Shown here piece by piece: positions 1 to 14,059 of a stretch of DNA of 64,000 nucleotides; the stretch's first letter is position 1; every line of letters starts with the position of its first letter. The position numbers were made by a program, and so were the translations under genes. The stretch is from contig NW_020170385.1 of NCBI RefSeq assembly GCF_000524195.1, forward strand, positions 449,504 to 513,503, written 5' to 3'. This DNA comes from Echinococcus granulosus. Lineage: Eukaryota; Platyhelminthes; Cestoda; Cyclophyllidea; Taeniidae. The notes under the pieces were generated by a model. The model ran no database searches. It was not told the origin of the DNA and worked only from the letters and a program-made list of their open reading frames with translations.

Positions 1-3000
1 CCAATCTGACAATGAATACACAATTCTCAGATGGAAGACGGCCGTTCCTTGGTCAATGCACTTAGGCAGTAAAGTGTCTTCTGGCCCAAGGATTTGTTAA
101 ACTGCAGCCTAACAAAGCCTAGGAAGCCGAGTCAACACCTAGAAGCTTTGGAATGGAACAAGCAATGAATTCATTTCTGTCTTCACAGGCGCGGTCCTAG
201 GGACATGATACAGTTTGCCGTATCTCTAGACGGCCGTTTTCGAGTCGTGAGTAGACATGGAGAGGTGCTTGACAAACGACCAGCAGACGATTATGTTGTG
301 TCGGAGACGTCAAGTCTGACTATCTGTCTTTAGGTTATCACTTTCCTCTGCACTTTAATCAAAGTTCCGTGTATTATCATTCTTGCAGGTTAGTGAAGTT
401 GACTCCACCTATAAATTGTTTTATCACAGGATTGAATCCTCAATATACTTTAATAAGCATTTAAAAAGTGCTTAAAATTGTACCCGTTAAAAAATTCCTT
501 TGTTTATGCGGGTCCGCTTCGTCTAATACAAGCTTCACAGTTATGTTGAATTTAAGTGTGAAATACGTAATGATCTGCTTTTCAACGAGCCTAAATACCT
601 GAGCCTTTGCAAAATGCTAATGCAAAATTTGCCTCAACAACTCGTAATGAAAAAGTGTCTCCCCAGTTTGTTGCAGTGGCGCCTATATTCGTTCATGCCT
701 AATGCATCAGCAAGTCTGAATGAATCTTCACGAAATGCTTCTCGGTAGTAATTCTAATTGGATTGGCACATTTTGATCCAGATCAAACAGAAATCGAATA
801 ACACGACTTATCAGCGCCAACGTTTATGTGTTTTTACGTTGCTTATCGAAAGCAAAATTTTTATGACTGTTGTTTAGAGAGGTGTAGGAGCACTTTGCGA
901 AAAAAATATGGGTAATGACGCATTCACCACAAAATTTTCGAATCAGCTAAACCACAAATTTTTTATTTCGATAATGAACAATACCTTTCGTTATTTTCAC
1001 GGATCGTTGGTCACTATCCGATGTGAAACCTCCAAAAGTCGACCATACATCACTGAATTACCACAATTAGTATAAAAGATGCTAAACAAAGCAATTTGGT
1101 ACCAGATTGATATTCTTGGTAGACTTATTATTTCATTTCCACTTAAATGAAGGTTGAATATGCAGACCAAATTTCCGAAGAATCGTCAGTGCCCTCAGCC
1201 AGTCAAAGAAAATATGCTAGAGATCAGCCCACGCTTTATGCAGTAGCGCAATTTACTTACTGGTTAGAATGGGGCAAATCACATCAACTTACTGAAGCAT
1301 GTAATTTAAAATTCATGACCAGTGTTTACTTTGATTTCACAAAAACTGATTACCATCATTGAATTTGCTCTGACTCCTTAGTATACTACCCAGCCAGTTT
1401 CTCGAAATTAGCAATAAATATGTGAAGGAAGCACTTTTGGGACATCACTAAATGGATTAGATTGACAAAACACTTTCCGGACGAGTAGTCACTGCTTGAG
1501 TCAACACCGTTTGATGATTATTGGTGCCATTAGACACCCTTTCTTCAGATTAAATTTCACCTGGTTATCAAATAGGATCACTAATAAAGATTGCCTTTTC
1601 ACTTTCTAAAGAGCAGAAATTACTCGCCAGGAGTTTTATTAACTCGCTTATTTGACTATATTAAGCGTCTTTGTCTTACCGAGTCCAACGCATAAAAAGG
1701 TGTTGCAGTTAGCTGTAACGAAAGAAATTGTTGTAAATAGCGTTTCTTAGTAAAAATGACGTAGATTATGCAACTGTAAATGGCGCAAAAATCTGTCAAG
1801 AAACTTACCTAAAGCTAAACTTGTGATTTGAGATCATTTTGGAACTTTGGATTTTAAATCGGAATCATGCCAATAAATGGATGGGCTTGGAGTTAATTTT
1901 TAGCCATGCTAAATTCAATGCAAAGATGCATCGGGTTGCCAGATCCACAGTTCTCCTCCAATATGTCAAGGCACAGGATTTCTTTGGTAATTTTTAGCAC
2001 ATATGTCAAGATCGTCTTCTGCTAGTTTGCATTCTATTCGGTACCCGAAGAGGACTTAGAACAAGTTCAACTACAAGGCCGTTCAATTTTTACAAAACAA
2101 ATTTGGCTTTGATTCGGCGGTCTACCTCAGTGTTTAATTTCCGCCTCGCAAGTGTTCGTAAAACCCAAAAGTTTTTTAATCTTCTGCCCAATAAAAGCTG
2201 AAAGTTAAAAGGAGAATTGGGATACATCCTCTTAAATGATTTGGTTTTCACTAATCATTCGAATATGTAAGAAGTTGTATTTTTGACAGATGGCCCCTCA
2301 GTGTAGCCCTTTATCTCTTTAGATGGTAATTATGTGAACAACGCATCACGCAAGCATTCATTTTGATAGGCCAGAAATGTACTCAAGGCAAATAATGCAA
2401 TAAAATGGTTACATATTTACATGCTATATTTTGTCCTCGTAATGTCCTTTTCATCCAAATAAAAAACCACTTAGCAATGGTGTAACGTATGCTTGATATA
2501 TATAGGTGTTTTCGTTTGCGCTCATGCGATTTTCTGCAGAAAATTTGGTGAATTTTAAGTGAACAGATCCATTTATAAATATGTGACATGTAAAATTATG
2601 CGCAATTTTCGTGATTCTTGATTCTAATAAGCCAAACTTCAAGGTAAGCATAGTGCAGACTGGTTTTTGAAAATCCTAGGTAAAAATAGTCAAATGGGCC
2701 GTATTTTCAAGTCACTTAATCATGGCTTGGGAGTGGGAACTATATACAATTTTTCTACTCATTTTATGTCAGTAACATTTAAGATGTACTTTTACTGCCA
2801 AGGCAGAGCCTCATGCCGAAATTCGAAGATCAGATTGGCATTAGTCAAATAGCAAATTTATATTCTTTTCAGTTCAGCTAATGTCAATATGTCCTTTAGA
2901 CCAAATTTTATCTTTAAAGTAAGTGTGATCACTCATTAAGTTTCATTTGTACCCCACTGGATTTGCACTAAAAGATAATCGGAGCCTTAACTATTTGCAT

Positions 3001-6000
3001 TACGCTGAATTTGCAACTGCCATAATGGCATGAACATAACGCAGCTTTCTGATAAGTCATTAATACTAAAGGGATTCGCGCTTTTGTTACATATTTTGAG
3101 ATAGATACGTAGATAGACAGGCAAGTGGATATAGGACATTTTGTAAACTAGCTTTTTGAATTTTTTAACGATATTAAGAAGACTGAGTGTTAATTTTCAA
3201 TTAAGCATTTTACATAGCATCAGAACCTTTCTAAAATCACTAATGAATAGGAATTATTATTATTAGTTAAGTACTAATGTGTCACGCAATAATAACCTAT
3301 TCGAATTATAATGACGCAAATATGGTAGGATTAACTTACCCTTAGGTCTTCGTTTAAATAACCACCTTCATAGACGATACGACCCAGTAATCGTAACTTT
3401 GCGTTATTGTGGGTGATTGTTTACTTTCCAATAATATGAAATAAAACGTATGGGGATTGTGCCGCTTGTGAGGATGTCTTTATAGTGCTCCCCATCCATG
3501 CATTTCAGGGCACAATTATTCTTAGGAAATTCTGCTTATCTCGGTTCATTGGGTCAAAAGTGATTTTAATGAACAGCTTTCTCTCTTTCAACCGCTGCTC
3601 GGATTAATGAGTTTTGAACTAGTTGCGTGTGTGACATGTATCGCATCTCACTTATTTTCTTTCCACGCCCTCCTAGTGTTAAAAGAATTGTTCTATTTCT
3701 GACCAGATGATTGTCGATAAAAGTGGATTTATCTTGTGTTAAGGAGAGAAATGCCATCTGTTCAAACCATGCACAAAGTGACTTTAAAATCACGCAAAGA
3801 ACTTTGATGTTCACATAGGTAGTCATACCATAGTTAAACATTCTAGAGCCACGTACTGTAAAAATTTGTTTCTATTCCATAAAACTGCATTGCAGGGAAC
3901 CGCTCATATTTTGCACAATCCATACACTGTCAAGCTGACCAATTTCTTAGCAACTGTAACTACAATTCATTGTCATATTTAACGAAATGGTAATTTTTTG
4001 AAATTTGTCTAATTTATTTCATGGAATCATTGTGGGGAAATCAAAATGTCCCCTATTTTATTCAGCCAAATCTGGAATAGTATACTTTTCAGGTCAATGC
4101 ATTGATAAAAGTGAATGGGATAAATATCTATGAATTTTCGCTTAATGTGTTGCCGAGGCTGGAGAGTTGGATAGGATCCCATTCGTCTAAATCACGTGTG
4201 GCACAACTTGAGTCGTGGTTTCTGCGCTAAAACACGTGTTCCATCACCAATCCAACAACTGCAAGCTCTGAGTAATGGCGGGGTCGTGGTGCAAACACAC
4301 CTACAAACGAGTCAAAATTCGATTTATCTCACGCGTTTGTCAGATGGTCTAGCAACCAAAGGGGGTACATACTAGAATGTGATGATCATTATCCCGCCTA
4401 AGATTATAGTAAAAGCAATTGTAATCGACATCTTGCGTTTTCAGCATTCTTACTTGAATTAAATTAAGCGGATAATGAATCACGCCACTGACAAACTACT
4501 TTCCTTAGATCCGTCTGTTGCAACATGCAGAGAATGGAAAAAGGCATCAAATTGATGACTAAAAGGTTTTTTTAGTCATGAACGTTCACAAACATCCACA
4601 CAGCTCATCAAGAGGGTTTCATTTTCATTTCGTCCATAAGGAAATAGGTGCGTGATTTTTCTCACCTGATTGCCTACAATGCGTGGGCAGTTGGAGTTAG
4701 CAGTCGCGACATAAATTGGCGAATATTTGCTATAGCAACACCTTATGAGCCCATTTAATAACTTCTTTTTGAAATTAGTTTCTTCAAAAAGAAACAAAGT
4801 GGAAGAGGTTTTCATCCAAACATCCTCGCGTTTGCTTAGAAGTAAGCATACAGGTACACAAAACGCACGAGCCAACAGAGGTCATCGGTTATTCACTGCC
4901 AAACCAATGGTCAGAGACGACCCAAGCCATAAAACGCGTCGCAACTAACACCCAGTAGCCGTCAGCATCATCTGCACCACCGCCACTACCGCTACCGCCT
5001 GAACTAGCACCACCACTCTTTGGTTCCCTTTAAATCCAGTAAATTGAACTTGCATTTAAGTTCAATTATGCTAAGTCTGAACGGCTTAGCTTATTCATGA
5101 GGTGCGTATTCGATTTACCGCTGTTACAGAAAAGTTCCGGGTGGGTCGAGGGTGGCAAATCCATATTTCATATGAAAATATTAATGAGTGAGTTATATGA
5201 TGAGAAAAATCCGAAAGTCTTGAAAAGAGCTGAGGTCTAGAGGGAAAACATGAAGTTGTGACATTTTGGTGTAAAGAAGCTTCACGAAAGAAATTCAAGT
5301 TTAAAATCTACCAAGTCTACCATCGCAGCGATGGGCGCCTTCGTTGAACCATGAAGTTTTTTTTGAATTCTGAGGGAAACGTAAGTTTAAAATCTCTTAA
5401 TTTTTTTGTAGGCTAGGCTATTACTTTTACCGGACAATTCCAGGAGAAATTCATGCAAACTCAGCACCATTCATTTATTTTATCCACTGTGTCTTATTGC
5501 AGAACATCATCACCAGTAAGTTTCAAACATACGCGTTCACGAGTAAAGAAGGCCTTGAGGAAGGCAAAGAACCTAATTGAGGTGCCTGTCTGGGCGTCAG
5601 AACGGCTATATTATGTCGTAGTCTGGTATCATAATTACGAATCCAATCCTATGTCAAAGCTTTAGAGATCTTTGAATTAATATTCCTAAGAAGCAGGTAA
5701 TGCATTTTTAATAAATATACTAAAAGAATATAATCCATAGGAAATAATTGTAGAATTTCTAAAAAAGTACAGTTTTCAAAAGTAAGCCTTGAAAACAAGT
5801 TATAAGATGGGTCTAAACCCCTCTCAAATGTAAAAACTGCATTTTATTCTAAATAGCAGGGCATACCAACGGGTTTTTGTTTACCATCTTTTTGCCGTCA
5901 CAAATTTCCGAAACCTTGTGGTGTATTTCGTTGCCTTTACCTGCCTTTTTATTTATACTCTGGCTAAGACTTAGAATAAAAACTAAAAAGCGCAACTCCA

Positions 6001-9000
6001 TAGCTTTAGCTACCGAACTTCGCCTTCTCACATTCTACCCCTAGAAATTGGTCAAAACCTTTACCTCAAAATCGTTTAACTGTTGATAATGGAAATTCCC
6101 CTAAAATATCCCGCAGATTCACCTATGCCTATTTGAAGTGTTCCACGCTGAACTGGCTTGGTTGTAGTTTTTCGTCGGTCACCATCGGTTAAGCTCACTG
6201 TGGCGTGAACCCGCGATAGAGACGGCTGCTTCGATTTGGCTCAGAAATAAGCTCCGCCGTATTACGAGCAGCGCAACCGATAAGTCACTGAAGTGGATGC
6301 GCGTACATGTAGCTGGGCGCCTGTTGTCGGCCGCTCAGTGTGGGAAATGTGCTGCTTAAACAACGGGTCGAGGTCGGGTGTGGACGCTATTACCTCCTCC
6401 ATCCCCTCCCCTTCGGCTCCCCATCTCCACGCCAGCTGTCAAGCCAGGGGTTGGGGGAGAGAAACACACTTATCCTAACAGATTGGTAATGCAGCTTAGC
6501 GACTGTCCATGGAGCTCTTATCGATTTCCTTCCTGGCCTTTTTAGCGACACAATGTCATGGACTCCTCGGCTATGGTTCTTCATTATCTATCATCCTATA
6601 TCACCACTAAAATGCAATTATCATTTGACAACGGTAATACATTGTTTGATTGAAATCACACCCCGTTAAATATAAAAAGGCTAACAGAAAACAGTAATAG
6701 TAAGAACATTTTAGCTAGTGATTGTGTGACACACTTGGAGGCTTTGTCTCTTTTGTGTTGCAACGCGAGCTCAGAATATGATAGACATTCGCTTCGAATG
6801 AATCACAATTAGAAGGATTATTTGAAAATTTATCTACGATTCATTCAAAATTTAACAATTTAAATCTGGGCAAAATCTAGATTTTTAACTAATTGAAAAC
6901 TCTAATAAGGAACTTTGCTCAACTCAATCTCCTGTGGGCCTACAATACAGCTCCAATTAATTTTGTTTCTTATTTTTCCGCGGTAGACCTCTAAGACATT
7001 ATAAAAAGATAAAAAATATGTGGCTTTTCTACAATTTGAATGGATTGCTGCAGAACCAATTTACGATAATAATGAAACAAGCAACCTATTAGCATTGTCT
7101 TTAATAAACAAAGCAATTTAACCACTATTAGGAGACGATTATCCGATCTGTGGAAAGTTAAGACTTCTTCAGCAGATTTGCCGACTTAAAACCCATGTGA
7201 ATGGAGTTTAATAGATTTGGTGATTTTTCAATGGAAGACACTTGCCTTCGGGCAAAACGTACCACTCATTATTTCAAATCGGATTTAGTCGTAGTTTCTA
7301 GGGTATAACTTAAAACTTTTTTTAATACTAAGGCATGTACGTAGATTAAGAAGCAGCATGAATATATGAACCAGTGTCAGTTAACATTGCACACTACCTG
7401 GTATTACTGGGCAAAGATGCAAAAAAGAATAAGGTCAAAGATGGGACTGAGCTCTGTGTGCCGTCAGTAGGCCCGGCTTGGAGACGAAGCAGGGCGACTG
7501 GCGGGCTGGCGATCAATACGAGGCCCAGGCAAGGGGGTGGGGGTGATAGTCTGCCGGCCACTGAGAAAGGTAATAAAAATCGCATAAATATCGGGCGTGC
7601 GCAATTGGGTAGAGAGGTGGGGTGAGCTTCAATGTATGCTGGTGCCGAGCTTCAGCATCTGGCGGTACGTTCAAACGACACTCTCTCACTTTCGTTTGCC
7701 TCTCAAATGTTGAGCGCATTCAGTTTCGATAACTGACTTATTCGAGTTGGTTAAAACAGTGTTTGGAGTTACTAACGAGGGGAACTGTTTTAAAGTGCTC
7801 AACTTTACCACTCGTCTTGGTTCAATCAACAGCACTGTTACTATTTGTTCAATCTAATTAATTTTAACTCATTTTGTTGCCCTTAGGAGCGAAAGACAAA
7901 ACCCTGAATTTTACGAGTCCTAGGGGAATAAATTTCTCAGAAATTAACGCAGCATACGTTTTGAAATAGCGAAAAGAGACAAACTGTTGCTTAGATTATC
8001 CTTTCAGTGCATTCACGAACATAACATATAGATATTAGTTGGATCAAAAGGTACCTATAATTTTGGCATCGTTAAAAATGGCTGATATTTAAGTTTTTTG
8101 CATGAAAACGAAATTATGGGATAGCTGATCATTGGAGATCCTCTAATTAATGGCCGGCATAAAACAACAGTCAAGAGGCTCATCTCTTCACAGATCCGTG
8201 CCCATGTTGCAAGACTATACAATCTCCTGTAAAGGCATTATTGTCGTGAATGTAATTTTTTATGGAGCACTCATGATGTGTCTTAATCATCCCTTTGTTG
8301 CTACAGATGTAAATAAAGTGTAATGCGGATCATAATTCGTAAAAGTGTATCCTGTGGGCCAGTATGACGGCCAGTCACTGCATAGATGTTAATTTTGTAT
8401 AACTTAACAAAGTATCTTACGTACCACTTTGCAGAAAATTAGTGTCCCAAGTATCTTCATCTAACCACAGAAGGCATCTACAAGATCCGAAATGTTTATA
8501 ATATTTTTCGGAAGTCATACTTCTGATATACTTTAGGTGCATTCGAATTTCGACTAAGAGTCCCTCAGTAAATTTATTTTGATACATTTGTTCTGAAAAA
8601 GGGATGCATGTTTTGGAGAAGAATAAGGGTTGACATTTGCGAACTTTATTCGGCTCCCTAGAATATTTTAAATTGATCGAATTTAGAGAACATGGCCACG
8701 GTTCTTGGTCAAGTACTAACAGAACATACTGCCCATTTATGCTCTTTCAATAAGATCTATTAATGAATATCCATGGAACTAAGGGGAAAGGGGCTACTCC
8801 TGTTGACATCTGCTGAGAATGCGCCTAAAACAGAATTGGAAGTCATTTAACCATAAGTGAATCATTTGTTAGGACCCTTATAAAGGCACTGTTGTTGGTT
8901 CCGCATTTGCGAATGTTGGGTCATCTTAGGGAACATATTGAACTTTACGCTTTTGTTGAACTCCTGATGACGAAAGTCATGGATTAAAAAACCAATGACT

Positions 9001-9339
9001 AATCCGTCTACTATCAGTGTTACATTGTGAGATGCAAGAGGCATAAAACAATGTTCACATAAACTTAGTCATGGTAATTAACACTTTCAAATACTGACTG
9101 GTGCCATTTATGTAAGTACTCTATTCCCTTGGAGCCCATTCCTCAAAGATAATAGATCTTCATTATTCATAGCTTGTGTGAATCGACTGACGTCTCAAAA
9201 CATTGTACACAAAGGGTTGGGGAAAGTACACATACTACAAATAAGGGATACCCTGTTTGGCGTGATGTAACAAAAAATGATTATAATTCTATGCATTTTG
9301 TACACTAATGCGATGGATGGACGGACACCCATGCCTGGT
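1..9339. other. Intergenic region, no supported gene
   Basis: This AT-rich stretch lies downstream of the posterior Hox gene. Open frames are short (under about 100 codons), lie on both strands, and show no recognisable domain or coherent splice structure. GC-richer patches occur at about 6180-6480 and 7440-7720 and could be regulatory or fragments of unrecognised exons. I saw no AATAAA on the minus strand within a few hundred bases after the Hox stop codon, so the length of that 3' UTR is unknown. Confidence 0.5.
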
Positions 9340-12300
9340 TCATACTCCACTGGTTCGAACGCCTGTCTGCATCGGTGGTGCGAGTGCAGAAGAGTAGCCA
9401 TCGTAATCAAACGATGGTGCATCGCCATCCCCTCCCATCATTGACAACCCACTCTGGAAATGGTGGTAACTGCTGCCGCCGCCGCCGCCATTCACTTCTC
9501 CACCTCCTGTCTGACCAGACTCATAGAAAGCCATCGTAGTTTGTGTATAGGCGGCCTGCGATAGATACGTACTGAGCGAGTTTGTCTGGTACTCACCCAT
9601 TCGTGCATGGTCAGCAGTGTTATCGAGCAGATTAGTTACAACTGTAGCATACCGCCCCAATCCGTTCGTCTGTTTTGGTGGACTACCGAGTTGCGATAAG
9701 CAACTACCGGGATCATTAGTGCTGCCCAATAGACCCGCCATCGAGGGGCTGCTGTTCTCACTACTTGCATTCGCCTCTGAATTAAACCAATTATTTTGTG
9801 AAGCCAGGAATTGGTTCGGAGGCATGGAATACAGCTCAGACGTAGACGACGGATAGCCGGCACTTATATCACGCAGAGCTCCAAACGAGGTGGAGGAGGA
9901 AGTAGATGGAATAGGTGGAGGACACGGCAAGTATCCGCTGGGTAAGTAGAATCCGTCTTGTTTCGGTTGTGAAGCAGGCGGAAGAGGAGGAGGCAGTAGG
10001 GGAGGAACGGGATGAGGATAGCTGATGGAGACTGGCTGTTCAGATGGAGAAAGAGGAGATTCAAGGGATAGTCGTGGGGGTAGCACTTGGTGAGTTGAGT
10101 GATCAGCGCACTCGCTCTCGTCGTCACTGTCTTCGGCATGGGGGGATTTGCTGTTCTCCGCTGTTGTGCCTGTAGTAGAAGAGCCGGAAGCTCTAGACTG
10201 GATTTTCTTCTTCTTCATACGGCGGTTTTGAAACCATACCTTCACCTAAAGAAAGTTTACAAAAATCTAACTACAGTCCTACCACTGGAACAATAAGGGA
10301 ACCGAGGACTTAAACTTTGAAGCATAATGGCAAGTGTCTGCTTTGAACAGACAGGTTGTTCGAGGGTGTTAAGAGAGCCCATGTAATGAATCTGCTCAAG
10401 CGGGCACAGGGGCGGACGTCCCCTTGATGCGGGTCAGTCACATGGGAATGGGGGAAGGAAGGGATAGAAGGAGACTATGAGGGTTAATTCTTTACATGAT
10501 CACAGCACAGATGTCACGATAAATCCTGTGGTGGATGGGGGTAGTTGCGGAATGAGTAGGCCCACATTTCTGATTTGAACACGTGGGTATTCTTGAATCT
10601 CGTTATAAAATTCAGGTGGTGGTTCTATATGTTCAGTTTTGATAAATCTTTGATTTGGGATTTTAAGTAGTCTGTTATGTTTGCTCCACGTTAAAGATGA
10701 AACTCGTCTCAGTTTCCAAAAGGAATTTGACGTATTTTGTTGATTTGTGTGGTCATTTATGATTAGAAACTGAGGCGAAGCTTCTAGCATTTCCCAGTCA
10801 CCCCTTGATTGCTTACAGCGCGTAACCCGAAGCCGTCGTTTGATATGGCAGACCTTTGTTCTCGGCATTCGATACACAATTCTGGCACTTCGATACGTCC
10901 TGTATGACTAAATGAAGGGCAATCGTTGCAGGAGTCTCAATCAGAAGAAATTTGGGATGAATTCAACGAAAGAAAGTGGAATGAGATTACACAAACATCT
11001 CACCGTCATTAACACTTCATGTAGATAGTTTTTGAAATTGATACGTTGGTGAACGCACTATTTGGGGAAAAGTGTCTGGTGAGCAAAAAACAGGTGTTTG
11101 AATATCTGAATTTGTGATCACGATTGATTAAATCTAACCTTTGTTTACATCTGATCGTGTTAACAAAAAGAAGGAGTTAACGATACGCTAGGTACCATTT
11201 TGGATAATTTTTTTCGTCAAGTAAAGGAAGGTGTCAACCATAGTTTTGTCATATTTGGCGCACTGTTGCATCCAATATTTCCGACAGTCCAAAATGTAAG
11301 TTATTTTACGATGAACTACAGTGTCCACACTAGTTTTCACACTTGTTTGTATTCTGTACGAACAACACCTCATGAATACGACAATCGCAATTGCACATTT
11401 AATGTAGACTGAATGAGAGACATTTGATTTTCTTTTTAGATAGGTACCCACCTCTTAGCTTTACAGAAAAACTGAGAGTTATGTATGTCCTTAAGTGCGT
11501 ATATTTTAATTAACAAGCAGCCACCTACTAAAAAACTTGGAAATAAGGTAGTTTATTTGAAATTTAATCAAACAGATTGGGATAGTATTGCCAACAGAGG
11601 TCTAGCTTCATATGACAGTATATTTAGGTGATTAGGGTGTGCCATATACGAAAATCAACCGTCAAAGCAGTCCGCCTGAACAGTTGACGCGCTTTGTATA
11701 CTAAGACAATGATAGAGACAATTGAAAAAGATCTGGTGTTTGGATAGTGACATTCTGGAAACAAACTTTGCAACCATTTTCATCACTAATAACTCAGAAC
11801 TGGACTATCGTTTACTTATTCAAACGACCTAACTCTAACAATGACTTTATTCAATTTTCAACACACAGAGATGTTTGCAAAGTGAAATTATAAATGGAAG
11901 TTCAAAGTTAGAGAACTCATTCGTAGGAAAGACCCTTACCTGTCGTTCAGTGAGGTTCAGCTTGCAAGATATCTCCCACCGCTTTTGCCTCGTAATGTAA
12001 GCGTTCCCGAGAAATTCATTCTCCAGAATCATGGTTTGGAACCTGGAATAGGGCTTTCTTTTCTTCCGTGACTTTCCATCTATTACAAGACGACAGCCTG
12101 TGGATTTAACTATTACTAAACGTCGAAAGCATAAAAAATATGTTCTAGAAAATAAACATTAAACTTGCTACTGGCCAATGCTGAAATGTCTCAACAAGTA
12201 GATTGACCTTAGGAGGTAGCTGATAGACTTTTATTGGAATATTGAAACCAGGTATGACTCCAATGGTCAAAACACGCAAGAAATGAAATAAGTGATTGCC

Positions 12301-13667
12301 TATAGGTGAGCTACAATTTTAAAAATTGTCAAGATCTAAGCTGGGCAGCAAAGACATTGTGAAAGGTTATTCCAATCTTCAGATCATTCTACTTTGCTTA
12401 ACCTGTAGTGGTGATTTTAAGGAAATGTAATTAAATGCACGTCTTACTAATTGTTTCACTTTTTTGTTAAAATGCTGGGCGTTAGCCAGAGAACGAAGTC
12501 AATGTTCAATAAATCGAGACTCTCCACATTCCAATACACATTCTAGTACGTGGTCAGCATCACTCACGCAAACGTTTGCCGCTAAAGTAACATTGAAGCC
12601 TCACGACATCGGCTAGGCAAAAGTTTGATGCAAAGTGCAAAGAATGTAAACGATAACTACGTGAACGGTGTGCACTGTTGAGTACGCATTATTACTTCAC
12701 CAAAGAAATAAGGACTTTATACATCAAGCAAAGTTTCGGGAGTACAATGCGATTAAGTGAGTGCTTTAAACAATGCATGAGTCCAAAGCCAAATTAGGCG
12801 AAAGGTTACCGAGTTACTCCTGCGCTTTCTTAGAGCCGCTTTTCGTTAATTAAGGAGAAAGCGAGGAAAACGTACGCGCATATTTTAAGGTGCAGATGGA
12901 TATCAACCAGATCCTAATGTTTTCTGGTGCAAAATTTTAGTCGATGTTTAAAAAGTGCCTCGATCATCACACAAGAGAATTATCAATCAAACACTGACAT
13001 TCATGCCCAAGTCTAAAGTAAAATGAGTACCATTTCAATAATATAATCTGCGTTAAAACCTAATAATAAAACAGTGGTATAGCCCAAATGAACTGGTTAT
13101 TGAAGATAAACAGTAAGGGGAATAAAGTACAGACAGCAACTCACCACCCGAATTGCTATCACCATCCACTGTGCAATCCCCTTCATCACTGTGGTCATTT
13201 CCATTGCTCCGTGCAGTTTGAGGAGGAAGTAGCGGTTGGGAGTAGGGAAGACTACCCAGATTTAGATCTGGTGGATTCGGGATGTTCAGGAATCCTCGTG
13301 GACTGGGACAGTCGGAGAGGCCATGGGTGGGAGGTGGTAGGGGTGGTGGTGGAGGAAGGTACCGCATCGGATCCAACGGTGGTAGGTGCGAAGGTAAGGA
13401 AAATGGATGCGACAGCTTCTTCCTCTGATAGTCCTCGACAGAAGTTGGTGGCGAAATTAACGGTGGTGGCATAGGGTATTGATTTCCCGAATAATCAATC
13501 GTAATTGGTGGAATCGGTTCTGAAGCTTCATAGTAGGGATGTAGGTGGTTGGTGAGATTTTGTTCGGACTGACTAACTGAAGGAGTCCACAGGGTTGATG
13601 GAGCTAGAATGGTTCCATTTTGCCTCCTCTCTGCATTGTTCACCGAGTCTTCAGGCGGCTGTGACAT
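9340..13667 (-). CDS. Post-2: Posterior-class Hox transcription factor (Post-2 / Abd-B-like), 3 exons
   Basis: A homeodomain transcription factor of the posterior Hox class, expected to act in the nucleus in posterior patterning. Exons (minus strand): 13145-13667, 11940-12097, 9340-10245 (stop). Phases join cleanly (1, then 0) at GTGAGT and GTAAGG donors, giving about 528 residues. The homeodomain is residues about 184-243: [14 protein letters not shown] at its start, [19 protein letters not shown] in helices 2-3, then [15 protein letters not shown]16, F20, W48, F49, N51 and R53 are present. RKKRKPY and QKRWEIS are posterior-class signatures, and no hexapeptide is seen, as is usual for this class. 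The intron falls between homeodomain residues 44 and 45, a position known from Abd-B and labial genes. The N-terminus is Pro-rich; the C-terminal 285 residues are rich in Ser, Pro and Gly. The start is the first ATG; the frame stays open a little upstream, so a longer N-terminus is possible. Post-2 rather than Post-1 is inferred from helix 2. Confidence 0.9.
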
Positions 13668-13924
13668 TTGACAGGTAAATTTATAGCTATGGAAGGAGAT
13701 TTATTAGTCGTCAAAGTGTATCCGTTGCGTAGATTTATTATTCCTGCCGTAAGGTTTATTTTTGGTTGCTTTTGTGCGTCTATACAAGTATATGAAAATC
13801 TCGTAATGTTTTTTTAATGCAAGTAGATACTTGAAGATGGAAAAACGCACACTGGTCGTTAAATCTCGCTGCACAGGGAAATGTGGGCATAAGTTTAGAT
13901 GAAAAAGCCTCCTCACACCTCTCT

Positions 13925-14054
13925 ATTGGTCGAAGTCGTGACCCGCGTGCATTTGAGGATTTGCGCCAATCACCTGAGTCTGATTGGCTAGTGGATCATA
14001 ATGCCGACAGTGGATTGGCAAATTCAATGTGGGGGAGATATGAAAATAACCAAT
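13925..14054 (-). promoter_or_regulatory. CCAAT-box cluster, putative promoter of the posterior Hox gene
   Basis: Five CCAAT/ATTGG pentamers lie within 130 bp: 13925-13929, 13966-13970, 13983-13987, 14014-14018 and 14050-14054. Three (13925, 13983, 14014) read ATTGG on the plus strand, so they are CCAAT in the gene's direction. The cluster is 260-390 bp upstream of the first ATG. Clustered CCAAT boxes are typical NF-Y sites near animal transcription starts. Promoter identity is inference from position. Confidence 0.55.
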
Positions 14055-14059
14055 CATAC

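Noticed and set aside
13088..13474. 128-codon plus-strand frame opposite the posterior Hox exon 1
   Set aside because: It is an antisense shadow of the Pro-rich coding exon on the minus strand, whose splice phases and homeobox join are clear.
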